From positions 62,001 through 126,000 of the forward strand of contig CAVVZX010000045.1 in NCBI GenBank assembly GCA_963752855.1: a DNA stretch of 64,000 nucleotides, read 5' to 3'. This DNA is from DATJPW01 sp963752855 (GTDB lineage: Bacteria > Desulfobacterota > Desulfomonilia > Desulfomonilales > Desulfomonilaceae). The translations under genes were made by a program, and so were the position numbers. Shown here one piece after another: positions 17,591 to 26,087 of this stretch (within the stretch, counting starts at the first letter, position 1; each line of letters starts with the position of its first letter). The notes below the pieces were generated by a model. That model searched no databases. It was not told where the DNA came from and saw only the letters and a list, made by a program, of their open reading frames with translations.

Positions 17591-17642
17591 GTGCCACTCG
17601 ATCTTGACGAGCTATGAAGTCCAATACATTGCCTTCCTTTGG
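17591..17642 (+). pseudogene. Remnant of a toxin-antitoxin junction
   Basis: Reads VPLDLDEL-stop with an overlapping ATGA and MKSNTLPSFW. This closely matches the end of the antitoxin and start of the toxin at 15964-16015 (TPLDLDQL / MKSSTLPSFW). The toxin then breaks off into sequence shared with the region upstream of the paralogue at 16893. It is a fossil of a duplicated TA module. Confidence 0.55.
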
Positions 17643-17743
17643 CCTCCAACCTGGAAAGACGGCCGCAGTTCCGAATTAGTTGACCTCCGGCCGCTTTTTG
17701 TGCTACTTATCAACAATTCCTGACGAAAATGAAGGGGGCGAGC

Positions 17744-18193
17744 ATGAAACTCTATTTCAGAGCTATCCTTTCCGTCTGCTCTTTCTTCCTGCTTATTTCT
17801 CTTGTGTTCTTTGGCGCCACAGCTTGGGGAGGGACTGTGACCGGAGTAGTCAGGTCTTCCGGAGAATTGGAACAAGCTGTCAGCAAGTGGAAGTATCATA
17901 TGGCAAATACAGCTCATAAACAGGACAAGAAGGTCCGAGAAACGGTTAAAACCAAGAGATCTAAAGGAGACTCTGACACCGTTAGCAAGACATACAAAGT
18001 TAGAGGGACGACCTACGGTTCTTTCTTTTGGTGTGCGCCGAAGGACAAACCGGAATCGTTCAGGTATGCGTACTCTTACGGTGAAGCCGATCCGGAAATG
18101 GCGACAACGAAAGCTGCTCACGCTTTTGACGCCGAGGGGAGAGACTGTTCCAAGTCGCCAAAGATTCTAAGAATCACTAGCGACCAGCTCTGA
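17744..18193 (+). CDS. Exported hypothetical protein, tandem paralogue 2
   Basis: A signal peptide (MKLYFRAILSVCSFFLLISLVFFGATAWG) is followed by GTVTGVVRSSGELEQAVSKWKYHMANTAHKQ, a basic linker, and TTYGSFFWCAPKDKPESFRYAYSYGEADPEMATTKAAHAFDAEG. It is paralogous to 16893-17345. AAGGGGGCGAGC lies directly before ATG 17744. The duplicated block starts before the gene: GTTGACC..C..GCCGC and TATCAACAATTCCTG are also shared, so the duplication unit is about 850 bp. No known domain; the divergent linker with conserved ends suggests both copies are retained as proteins. Confidence 0.6.
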   Translation: MKLYFRAILSVCSFFLLISLVFFGATAWGGTVTGVVRSSGELEQAVSKWKYHMANTAHKQDKKVRETVKTKRSKGDSDTVSKTYKVRGTTYGSFFWCAPKDKPESFRYAYSYGEADPEMATTKAAHAFDAEGRDCSKSPKILRITSDQL

Positions 18194-18267
18194 TGTAGTG
18201 CGAGAAAAGGTAAGTTGCTTTCTGCCGGAAAGTCGCTCAACCTCAGTTATCTAGGGAGAGCGAATGC

Positions 18268-18642
18268 TTGCGCACGTCAAAATCAAAACCGATGATAAGA
18301 ACAAGACATCTAAAGGCTTATCACTGCGCCAATTGCGGAACCTATATAACGAATTCAGAGGCAGCCGCAAGAATTAACGGTTCGGAAGACCATTCTTTCG
18401 TCAATCCAGCCGGGATCCAGTGCAATTTCCACACATTTATCGAATGCGACAACGTCCGGATTTCTGATGAAATCTTTCTAGAGCACACGTGGTTTCCGGG
18501 ATATGGCTGGCGCTTCGTTGTTTGCGGAGCCTGCTCCTGGCATCTGGGATGGAAATACGACGCGATGGCCGGGGATGTGCTCCCGAAAAGTTTTTTTGGG
18601 TTGCTCGCAAAATCTGTGGAAGAACTGGAGCAGGGAAATTAG
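18268..18642 (+). CDS. Cereblon-like CULT-domain protein
   Basis: A 124-residue single-domain protein matching the CULT domain known from cereblon's C-terminus and from bacterial homologues. Zinc ligands CANC (C20, C23) and CGAC (C86, C89) are present. FVNPAGIQCNFHTF and HTWFPGYGW..HLGW supply the three tryptophans W75, W81 and W95, with the same 6- and 14-residue spacing as the thalidomide-binding cage of human cereblon. The bacterial role is not established; a ligand-binding function is inferred. The start is uncertain: TTG 18268 follows GGGAGAGCG, and ATG 18292 is the alternative. Confidence 0.85.
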   Translation: MRTSKSKPMIRTRHLKAYHCANCGTYITNSEAAARINGSEDHSFVNPAGIQCNFHTFIECDNVRISDEIFLEHTWFPGYGWRFVVCGACSWHLGWKYDAMAGDVLPKSFFGLLAKSVEELEQGN

Positions 18643-18673
18643 CCCTGGTTTAGTGTCAGGTGCGCTTGCCCGT

Positions 18674-18775
18674 GCAAGAGCTGGAGAAGCATATTTAGGA
18701 GTTCTTTGCGGGGGCCGGGGGGCGGTTTTCTTGCAAGAAAGAGCCCCCGGACTCCTTGCAGAGCAGAAGAAACAA
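18674..18775. repeat. Long dispersed repeat (AGCATATTTAGGAGTTCTTTG type), copy 2
   Basis: Shares GAGAAGCATATTTAGGAGTT and CTTTGCGGGGG with 10536-10645, then an internal TTTTCTTGCAAGAAA palindrome and CCCGGACTCC.TGCAGAGCAGAAGAA. It lies between the CULT gene and the convergent membrane-protein gene. Confidence 0.65.
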
Positions 18776-18787
18776 TCCATTTAGAGC

Positions 18788-19099
18788 TTATCTGCTCATG
18801 CTCAAGAGAAACCTCTTAATGTGAGTGAGTCCTGACACGATCCCGCCCAGCCATCCTCCTATGCAACCGGCTAGAAGAATCTCGGGATTGGGGCCCTGAT
18901 CAATAACGATCTTGTAATACAGAAACAGGTCCAGCGCCAAAAAGGAGACGAAACCCGCCACAATAAACGATCGAATAAAATTCCGCTCGGATATACGCAA
19001 GAACATGCCGATTATGTAAAACATCAGCATCTGCACGCCCAAACTCAGAGCGTATCCCATAAAACCGGCCTTCAGGAGGAAAAGAAACGCAGTATCCAT
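18788..19099 (-). CDS. Small integral membrane protein
   Basis: 103 residues with three or four predicted transmembrane stretches: FLFLLKAGFMGYALSLGVQMLMFYIIGMFL, RSFIVAGFVSFLALDLFLYY and ILLAGCIGGWLGGIVSGLTH. Short polar termini. The next gene on the same strand (19124-19469) starts upstream and ends 24 nt before this one begins, so they may be an operon. No family is recognised. Confidence 0.55.
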   Translation of the reverse strand: MDTAFLFLLKAGFMGYALSLGVQMLMFYIIGMFLRISERNFIRSFIVAGFVSFLALDLFLYYKIVIDQGPNPEILLAGCIGGWLGGIVSGLTHIKRFLLSMSR

Positions 19100-19123
19100 A
19101 TTAGTGAGTGTGCGCCACGGAAA

Positions 19124-19469
19124 TTAATTGTGGCTTTCCTGTTCGAGGCCCTCGTTGGAGTCAGGCGGCTCGGGAGCGCCGTCGTCTTCCAGGTAATTCA
19201 CGCCGTATATTACGGACCCTTCAGGCTTATCCTTGTAGAATATCAGAACATGGTCTCCGCTGAGAGGCAATTTGGGGGGAACGAAACGAGCCTTCCACCT
19301 CAGAACAAACTTGCGAACTGCGGAGTGATCATCCGGCGACCAGCAGCAGAAAGCCCTCCCCAACTTCCTTTACAGTGCCTTGAATACGCTTGATAGGGTC
19401 CGCCGCGGATAAGCCGGCCTCCGCAAAAAGAAGCGATATTACCATCAATGTTGCGGCTAATCCGCGCAT
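19124..19469 (-). CDS. Small exported protein, frameshifted
   Basis: Starts at ATG 19469 with a signal peptide (MRGLAATLMVISLLFAEAGLSAADP) and IKRIQGTVKEVGEGFLLLVAG, then hits TGA. The next frame continues DDHSAVRKFVLRWKARFVPPKLPLSGDHVLIFYKDKPEGSVIYGVNYLEDDGAPEPPDSNEG. Restoring a G (GCCGGGGAT) rejoins them into about 115 residues. The beta-rich core, with G-x-V-x-V and LSGDHVLIFYK, looks like a small OB-fold or SH3-like exported protein. Function unknown. Confidence 0.55.
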
Positions 19470-19512
19470 AGACCCCCTGAAAACAAACGCGGCATTGGCA
19501 TCTCTGATCTAC

Positions 19513-20938
19513 TTAGCAAGCAATACCGAATTCATTCAGTATTGATAGCGCCGCTTTCCGTCCGGCTCCCATGGCGAGTATAACCGTGGCGGCGCCCGTT
19601 ACGATATCTCCGCCGGCCCAGACGCGGTCTTTCGATGTTTTACCGTTATCAAGATCCGCAATTATATTGCCCCATTTGTTGACTTCCAACCCGGCGGTAG
19701 TGGAAGGAACAAGCGGATTGGCTCCGTTGCCGATCGCCACGATCACGGTATCGCATTCAAGATGAAATGTGTCGCCCGGAATCGCGACCGGTCGCCTTCG
19801 TCCGGACGCGTCAGGCTCACCCAAGCTGCATTTTTTGACAATTTACTCCCACAGCCCATCCGGCCTCGTTCCCCACTATTTCTAGAGGAGAACACAGAAG
19901 TTGAAATTTTACACCTTCTTCCACCGCATGATGCACTTCTTCGGACCGGGCTGGAAGTTCATCCATAGTGCGGCGATAGACGATGCTGACTTCTTCGGCC
20001 CCGAGTCTTAAGCTGGTCCTGGCGGCGTCCATTGCCACGTTTCCACCGCCGAAGACCGCCACTCGCCGACCCTTGGCCACCGGCGTATCAGCTTCGGGGA
20101 AAAGATAAGCCTTCATCAGGTTGGAACGCGTGAGGAATTCGTTCGCTGAATAAACACCGTTCAGGTTCTCGCCCGGGATTTTCAGGAACAAGGGAGCCCC
20201 TGCGCCAGTGCCGATGAATACCCCATCGTATTTCTTTTTGTGAAGGAGATCGTCCACCGTCTCGATGCGCCCCACAACCCAATTGGTCTTGAACTCAACC
20301 CCCAACCTCCGCAATTCGTCCACTTCAGAGCGAACAATGGCCTTGGGCAGTCGGAATTCAGGTATGCCGTAGACCAATACGCCGCCCAATTCGTGAAGGG
20401 CCTCAAAAACCGTAACGGCAATACCTCTCCTGATCAAGGCTCCAGCCAAGGTTAGGCCGGCCGGGCCTGATCCCACGACTCCCACCTTGAGTCCTGAGGG
20501 CTCCGGCATTGGCGGGAGTTCGCAACCGTGGATGGCAGCGTAATCAGCGACAAAACGCTCGAGGCGACCTATGGCGCACGCTTCTCCTTTGCCTTTCTTA
20601 TAGAGAACACATTTTGATTCGCATTGCGATTCCTGCGGACACACGCGGCCCGCTATGCGAGGTAAGGCGTTCTTCTCTTTGATTTTCCAGGCGGCGCCCA
20701 CGTAATCGCCAGCCTTGACCATTTCGACAAAATCCGGAATGTCCACCTCAACCGGACAGCCTGTCATGCAGAAAGGCTTCTTGCAGTGGAGGCACCGACT
20801 GGCTTCGAGAAGAGCCAAATCGTTGTCGTAGCCAAGCGCCACTTCGTAAAAATTGTGAGCCCTCTGGATAGGGTCCTGCTCCGGCATCTTCTGCCGGGGG
20901 ACTTTGGGCCTTTTGGGTTGCGCTTCTTTTTCGGTCAT
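19513..20938 (-). CDS. NfnB/GltA-like NAD(P)-dependent flavoprotein subunit, frameshifted
   Basis: Glutamate-synthase small-subunit-like protein of about 475 residues. The N-terminal [4Fe-4S] region CLHCKKPFCMTGCPVEVDIPDFV and CPQESQCESKCV is followed by an FAD motif (VVGSGPAGLTLA) and an NAD(P) motif (VFGGGNVAMDAAR). The main frame ends at 19817 after CQKMQLG; the tail GEPDASGRRRPVAIPGDTFHLECDTVIVAIGNGANP to NEFGIAC is in another frame. One extra G in a GGG run explains the break. It overlaps the NfnA-like gene by ATGA. The pair is known as NADH-dependent ferredoxin:NADP+ oxidoreductase (electron bifurcating) or sulfide dehydrogenase. Confidence 0.85.
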
Positions 20939-21798
20939 GCCGCGCCTCCCGGGAAGGAGCATTCACAGCCACGCGGAGATTCCTTGAACTTGTTCAGAGA
21001 AATCAATTCCGTTCCTTTGTACATGGCAAGTCTCTTGGTCAATAGGTCGAAATCTACCTCGAAGCCGTCGAACTCCGGCCCATCCACACACCCGAACATT
21101 GTCTTTCCGGCCACTTCTACGCGGCAGGCGCCGCACATACCGGTTCCGTCCACCATGATTGGGTTTAGGCTGACGACTGTCGGCAGATTCGCTTTGCGCG
21201 TTACATTCACCACGGCCTTCATCATCGGCACAGGTCCGATCGCCACACAAAGATGCAATTTTTCTCTTTTATCTATAAGATCTTGCAATACCTGGGTCAC
21301 AAAACCGTGGATCCCGAAAGAGCCGTCGTCGGTAGCGATAAGAAGCTCGGTGCTCACCTTTTTCATATCATCAGTCATGATCAACAAGCCTTCGGTGCGA
21401 GCCCCCAATATGGTGATCACATGGTTTCCGGCATCGTGCATGGCTTTGGTAATGGGGTAAAGTGGCGCCACACCTATGCCGCCTCCGACGCAAACCACCG
21501 TGCCGAAATTTTCGACGTGAGTGGGTTTTCCGAGCGGCCCGCAAAGATCCGCCAGCTGGTCCCCGACGCACATGGTTCCCATGTAGTAAGTTGTGGTTCC
21601 GACTTCCTGCCATATGAGAGTAATAGTTCCCTTTTCGGGATCTTTGTCCGCCACCGTGAGCGGAATTCTTTCTCCATCCGAATGTGCCCTCAATATAATG
21701 AACTGACCCGGACGGTGGGCCCGAGCTATTTCGGGGGCCGAAATCACGGCCCTGTTCACTCCGGGTCCAATTTGATGTTTTTCAAGAATCTCGAACAT
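20935..21798 (-). CDS. NfnA/SudB-like FAD and [2Fe-2S] subunit
   Basis: A 287-residue ferredoxin-NADP reductase-type protein. The FAD-binding segment is RIPLTVAD, the NAD-binding motif is VCVGGGIGVAPLYPITKAM, and a C-terminal [2Fe-2S] site is visible as GTGMCGACRVEV..FGCVDGPEFDG. It is first in an operon with the GltA-like subunit (ATGA overlap at 20935-20938), which matches NfnAB or sulfide dehydrogenase gene order. In anaerobes NfnAB couples NADH and reduced ferredoxin to NADPH formation in the cytosol. A 200-bp AT-rich upstream region probably holds the promoter. Confidence 0.85.
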   Translation of the reverse strand: MFEILEKHQIGPGVNRAVISAPEIARAHRPGQFIILRAHSDGERIPLTVADKDPEKGTITLIWQEVGTTTYYMGTMCVGDQLADLCGPLGKPTHVENFGTVVCVGGGIGVAPLYPITKAMHDAGNHVITILGARTEGLLIMTDDMKKVSTELLIATDDGSFGIHGFVTQVLQDLIDKREKLHLCVAIGPVPMMKAVVNVTRKANLPTVVSLNPIMVDGTGMCGACRVEVAGKTMFGCVDGPEFDGFEVDFDLLTKRLAMYKGTELISLNKFKESPRGCECSFPGGAA

Positions 21799-22058
21799 TT
21801 ATCGAACCTCCTACGCGCTTGAGCAACTGGTGGTATTCTGAAAAATTCAGAAGGATGAAAAGAGGACGATTTGAAGAATCGTAATTTTCTAAATTACCAC
21901 AATTTGCAGGACTCCATCAATCGAATTCGTGTCCGGAATTAATTTAATTACGCAATTACAGCATCGTGCGACTAATCAGACCTTTTTCCTCTTGAATCAT
22001 GCAGTCGATGCAGGTTATTGTGTTACAACTCAGTTTGGCCGGACAAAGGAGAGCCTCT

Positions 22059-22331
22059 ATGATAAAGAAATTCGCGTTAGCCGTCACTGTTCTCACGGCT
22101 GTCGTCTTCCTTTTCGGCCCGGCCGTAGCCCAGGTCAAATGGTCCGCTCCTCTGAACGAATATCCCAACCAATGGTATCCGACCGCTCCACCGCCTCAGT
22201 ACAATCCCTATGGATACTACTATCCAGGCTATGGTCAAGGCGCGTACGGGAGGCAGTATCAAGGGGCTTACGGGGCTTACCAACAGGGAGGCTATTCGGG
22301 GAATCCGTATTATTATCAGTATAGCCAATGA
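22059..22331 (+). CDS. Small exported Tyr/Gly/Gln-rich protein
   Basis: ATG 22059 follows AAAGGAGAGCC. The 90-residue product has a signal peptide (IKKFALAVTVLTAVVFLFGPAVAQ) and a low-complexity mature part of Tyr, Gly, Gln, Pro and Asn (PYGYYYPGYGQGAYG, YQGAYGAYQQGGYSG). Such compositions are seen in surface or matrix proteins. An in-frame upstream ATG at 21999 is rejected because it lacks a ribosome site. It is divergent from nfnA and convergent with proS. Confidence 0.65.
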   Translation: MIKKFALAVTVLTAVVFLFGPAVAQVKWSAPLNEYPNQWYPTAPPPQYNPYGYYYPGYGQGAYGRQYQGAYGAYQQGGYSGNPYYYQYSQ

Positions 22332-22367
22332 ATCGGAGAGATTCAGACGACAAAAAAGACACTGTTC

Positions 22368-24077
22368 TTACCAATCCTCCATGCCTTTCTTTAGCGCCTC
22401 GACTGCTCGCGAAATTTCCACGAGCTTCACTTCCTTGGTTCTCCTGTTTCGCAGCTCAATCTTTCCTTCCGCCAAGGCTTTCTTACCAATAGTAATCCTG
22501 AACGGAATCCCCAAAAGATCCGCGTCCTTAAATTTGACACCGGGACGCTCGTCTCTGTCATCCAGAAGAGTATCGACCTTGTTATCCCACAATTCCCGGT
22601 AAATACGCTCAGCGGTCTCGTCTATTTCTGCGCTTTTTGTTCCTACTGTTGTGATTATCGCCGTAAAAGGCGATATTGCCGGCGGGAATATGCACCCGTC
22701 CTCATCGTGATTCTGTTCGAGCGCCGCGGCTATGGTCCTGCTTACCCCGATTCCGTAACATCCCATGATCGCGTGTCTTTCTTTTCCATCAGCGTCGAGG
22801 AATACGGCATTCATCGCTTTGGAATATTTAATCCCCAGTTTGAACACATGACCGACTTCAATGCCTTTGCTGAGCACAAGCGATCCGTCACACTTTGGAC
22901 AGGGGTCTCCTTCAGCCGCTGAACGGAAATCGCCATAGTGATCGACCTGGAAATCAGTTTGAGGATTTACATCAATTAAATGGACGTCCTTTTCGTTCCC
23001 TCCCACGACAGCCAAAGGAATCTCGCGAACTGCATTGTCAGCCAGAATCGTAATGTTCTCAAGTCCCACCGGTCCGGAAAATCCCAACGGGCCGCCAGTT
23101 ATTTCTTCGATGGTTCTTGCGTCGGCAAACTCCAGCTCCGCGGCCTTCAGAAAATTCTTGACCTTCACCTCGTTCAAATCATGGTCGCCGCGGACCAGCG
23201 CCGCCACGTGCCCCACGTCCGTAGTAAGGATCAATGTCTTGATAAGATCGCGAGATTTTACCTCGAGGAAACCGGAAACCTGCTCGATAGTGCTCATACC
23301 GGGCGTTTCCACTCTCTTGGGGCTGCCTTTTGTCCCGCGATCCGGCTTGACATCCGGAGATCTTATTTCGGCCTTTTCCAGGTTGGCGGCGTAGTCACAT
23401 GAGTTACACGAGACAATCGTATCTTCACCCGTATCAGCCAGCACCATGAATTCATGCGAAAAGCTTCCGCCGATAGGACCGCTGTCGGCTTCGACGGCCC
23501 TGAATTCGAGTCCACAGCGAGTAAATATTTTCCGGTACGCCTCCCACATGAGTCGGTAAGATTCCTCCGCTCCCTCTTCCGTGGCGTCAAAAGAATATCC
23601 GTCCTTCATCATGAATTCTCGGCCTCGCATGAGGCCGAAGCGCGGTCGAATTTCGTCCCGAAATTTCGTTTGTATCTGATAAAGATTCAGCGGCAGATCG
23701 CGATATGAGCGAACTTCTCGTCTTACCAGATCGGTAATCACCTCTTCATGCGTCGGTCCGAGGCAGAATTCGCGATCATGCCTGTCTTTGAACCGTAGCA
23801 ACTCTCTTCCGTAAAATTCCCAACGGCCGGACTCTTCCCAGAGTTCCGCTGGTTGCACCATCGGCAAGAAAACCTCTTGGGCGCCTGCGGCATCCATCTC
23901 TTCACGGACGATCTGTTCAACTTTTCTCAGTGAGCGATAGCCCAGCGGCAGATATGAGTAGATTCCTGCCGTTAGCTTTCTGATCATGCCTGCTCTCACC
24001 ATAAGCCGATGGCTGACTACTTCCGCATCAGCGGGATCTTCCTTAAGAGTGGGGACAAAAAAGCTCGACATTCTCAT
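22368..24077 (-). CDS. proS: Prolyl-tRNA synthetase (bacterial type)
   Basis: A 569-residue class II synthetase that charges tRNA-Pro. Motif 2 is FRDEIRPRFGLMRGREFMMKD and motif 3 is GCYGIGVSRTIAA. Between them (roughly residues 220-400) lies the INS editing domain typical of bacterial enzymes, and the length matches. Its 3' end is 37 nt from the convergent Tyr-rich protein gene. The 335-bp region upstream (24078-24412) holds a palindromic repeat and no gene. Confidence 0.95.
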   Translation of the reverse strand: MRMSSFFVPTLKEDPADAEVVSHRLMVRAGMIRKLTAGIYSYLPLGYRSLRKVEQIVREEMDAAGAQEVFLPMVQPAELWEESGRWEFYGRELLRFKDRHDREFCLGPTHEEVITDLVRREVRSYRDLPLNLYQIQTKFRDEIRPRFGLMRGREFMMKDGYSFDATEEGAEESYRLMWEAYRKIFTRCGLEFRAVEADSGPIGGSFSHEFMVLADTGEDTIVSCNSCDYAANLEKAEIRSPDVKPDRGTKGSPKRVETPGMSTIEQVSGFLEVKSRDLIKTLILTTDVGHVAALVRGDHDLNEVKVKNFLKAAELEFADARTIEEITGGPLGFSGPVGLENITILADNAVREIPLAVVGGNEKDVHLIDVNPQTDFQVDHYGDFRSAAEGDPCPKCDGSLVLSKGIEVGHVFKLGIKYSKAMNAVFLDADGKERHAIMGCYGIGVSRTIAAALEQNHDEDGCIFPPAISPFTAIITTVGTKSAEIDETAERIYRELWDNKVDTLLDDRDERPGVKFKDADLLGIPFRITIGKKALAEGKIELRNRRTKEVKLVEISRAVEALKKGMEDW

Positions 24078-24184
24078 GGACAGTTCCTTCTTGAGTGGCC
24101 TTGCGCAATTTTGTGGGCCGACCGAAAACTTAACTCATGTTTTCCATACATATCAAGGGCAGATTTAAATTCACCCCCCTTGGT

Positions 24185-24233
24185 CCCCTCGTCAACGGGG
24201 GGAAACGGTCTCCCTCCCCGTTGACGGGGAGAG
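24185..24233. repeat. Inverted repeat (CCCGTCAACGGGG type)
   Basis: CCCCTCGTCAACGGGGGG is followed about 14 nt later by its approximate reverse complement, CCCTCCCCGTTGACGGGGAG. It lies in the non-coding stretch between proS and the radical SAM gene. Confidence 0.55.
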
Positions 24234-24412
24234 GTTGGAATGGCCCTACGACTGCAAGCCCTTCCGCAATTTTGAACCTTTTCGCCTGTTATCGTTTCTG
24301 TTCCAAGAGCCAGAACGGTCACGAACCTCATACAAATAGAAATGCGGGGTCAGCGCATTCTCCCTAAAACGGAAAAATGTTATTATCTGAATGCAAGTGA
24401 AGGCTTTTCTCA

Positions 24413-25366
24413 ATGCCTCTATTATCATCCGACGAAATTTTGGAAGGGCTCGCGAAGCGGCTAAAATATCCGCTAATTGCGAGCTGTGCCCTCGATCGTG
24501 CGGAGTGGACAGGACTTCCGGGGAATTGGGCTTTTGCTCCGCGGGTCCCCAGCCGGTGGTGGCTTCCATTTTACCGCATTTTGGAGAGGAGCCCCCTTTG
24601 ACCGGAATAGGGGGGGCTGGGACCGTTTTCTTTTCCGGCTGCAACATGCGATGTGTTTATTGCCAGAACTATCAGATCAGCCAAGGAGGGATGGGGAATC
24701 CCATGAGCCCCCAACGCCTGGCGCAAGAGATGCTCGGTTTGCAGAAGCAAGGCTGCTCCAATGTAGAGCCGGTCTCTCCGAGTCATCATTTGCCGGGCCT
24801 CCTGGAGGCCATTTCTCAGGCGGTTGAAAGCGGCTTGCGCCTTCCCATTGTATACAACACCAATGGGTATGAGTCGACGGAAACGCTGGAGCTTCTGGAT
24901 GGAATCGTGGATGTGTACTTACCGGATCTCAAATATGCCTCCGCTGTCGAAGCGTCTCTGTATTCAGCCGCGCCCGATTATGTCGATACCGCGCGCTGCG
25001 GCGATTCTCAAGATGTATTCCCAGGTGGGGAATCTTGTGTTAGACCTGGAAGGAAGAGCGGAGCGTGGGCTCATAGTTCGGCATCTGGTTCTCCCAAACA
25101 ATATCGCCGGAACACGCGACACTCTTCTGTGGCTCAGAGACAATTTACCGCGAGATATCACTTTGTCTCTGATGGCTCAGTACATCCCACTTCACAAGAG
25201 CAATGACTTTCCGTTGCTTAACAGGGTTATAACGACGGAGGAGTATGAGGAGGTAATAGACTACGCCTGGTCGTTAGGATTTGAAAACGCGTTTATTCAG
25301 CAGATGGATTCCCAGGAAGTAGGGGCGCCTGACTTCGGTCTCGATCAGCCGTTTAACTGGAGTTAA
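24413..25366 (+). CDS. PflX-like radical SAM protein, frameshifted
   Basis: Joined across two frame changes (near 24470 and 24990) the protein reads MPLLSSDEILEGLAKRLKY, CELCPRSCGVDR..GELGFC, HFGEEPPLTGIGGAGTVFFSGCNMRCVYCQNYQISQGG. It ends VLPNNIAGTRDTLLWL to DFGLDQPFNWS. CNMRCVYC is the CxxxCxxC [4Fe-4S] site of radical SAM enzymes. The family is the uncharacterised PflX group (COG1313), related to pyruvate-formate-lyase activases. The two indels cancel, so total length is a multiple of three. Substrate unknown. Confidence 0.75.
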
Positions 25367-25401
25367 AGAGTGTAACTCTTGAGCCGCTATCAGGAGGGAA
25401 A

Positions 25402-25935
25402 ATGGAAACCAGGACCTTTGAATTGGAGTTCGCTAAGTTCATTGAACGGTTCCACGAACAAATCAAAGAGAACTTTCTGGAAGACGCCTTCCACAAGCGG
25501 GAACTCTTGTCGCAGTACCAACTGGGAAAAGAGATGCTGGAAGATATGGCGAACAATATCCTTTCCGAATTCACTGTAAATATTGATCGTAGGACTACTG
25601 TGGAAACCATAGCCGATCGATACGTGCAGCTTGGTATCCGGTGCAGCGAAGACGGCTTGAGTTTTTCCGAAATGACCAGAGTTTTCATTCTGCTCAAACG
25701 CCATATTTGGTTATTCTTCCAGGAGAGTAACTTCGCCGGCCAGCCGTTTGACGTCCGCTCCATCGTAGCGCTAAATAATCGGACTTCTCTGTTTTTCGAC
25801 CGTGCGATTTACTATTTTCTGGTCGGTTATGAGCAGGCTCATTCGGAAGAGTCCGGAGAGTTGGACGCGCTATATCAGGCTTTTCTCGGCAGAATTCGTC
25901 GGGATTTGGGTCTGCCGCCCGGGAACCGGGAGTGA
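25402..25935 (+). CDS. Helical sensor-like protein (possible RsbRD N-terminal-type domain)
   Basis: A 177-residue all-helical protein without membrane segments. The pattern DRYVQLGIRCSEDGLSFSEMTRVFILLKRHIWLFFQE resembles the RsbRD N-terminal (globin-like) sensory domain found on stress-response and kinase proteins, but here it stands alone. It follows the radical SAM gene by 35 nt with GGAGGGAAA before ATG 25402, so the two are likely cotranscribed. The assignment is tentative. Confidence 0.45.
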   Translation: METRTFELEFAKFIERFHEQIKENFLEDAFHKRELLSQYQLGKEMLEDMANNILSEFTVNIDRRTTVETIADRYVQLGIRCSEDGLSFSEMTRVFILLKRHIWLFFQESNFAGQPFDVRSIVALNNRTSLFFDRAIYYFLVGYEQAHSEESGELDALYQAFLGRIRRDLGLPPGNRE

Positions 25936-25991
25936 AAAAACATTCATCTCGTGGCCGCAACTACTACTGGTTTTCAGAAACACTGTGCGAG

Positions 25992-26019
25992 GTAGGGGCG
26001 GTTCGCGAACCGCCCCTAC
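25992..26019. repeat. Perfect 28-nt palindrome, family B
   Basis: GTAGGGGCGGTTCG pairs with CGAACCGCCCCTAC without mismatch. It lies between the sensor-like gene and larC. Confidence 0.75.
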
Positions 26020-26087
26020 AGTTAACGTGGCATTCTTGGTTGAGTTCAGATTTTGCAATCAGTTTAAACAATTACAGGTGACTCCCT

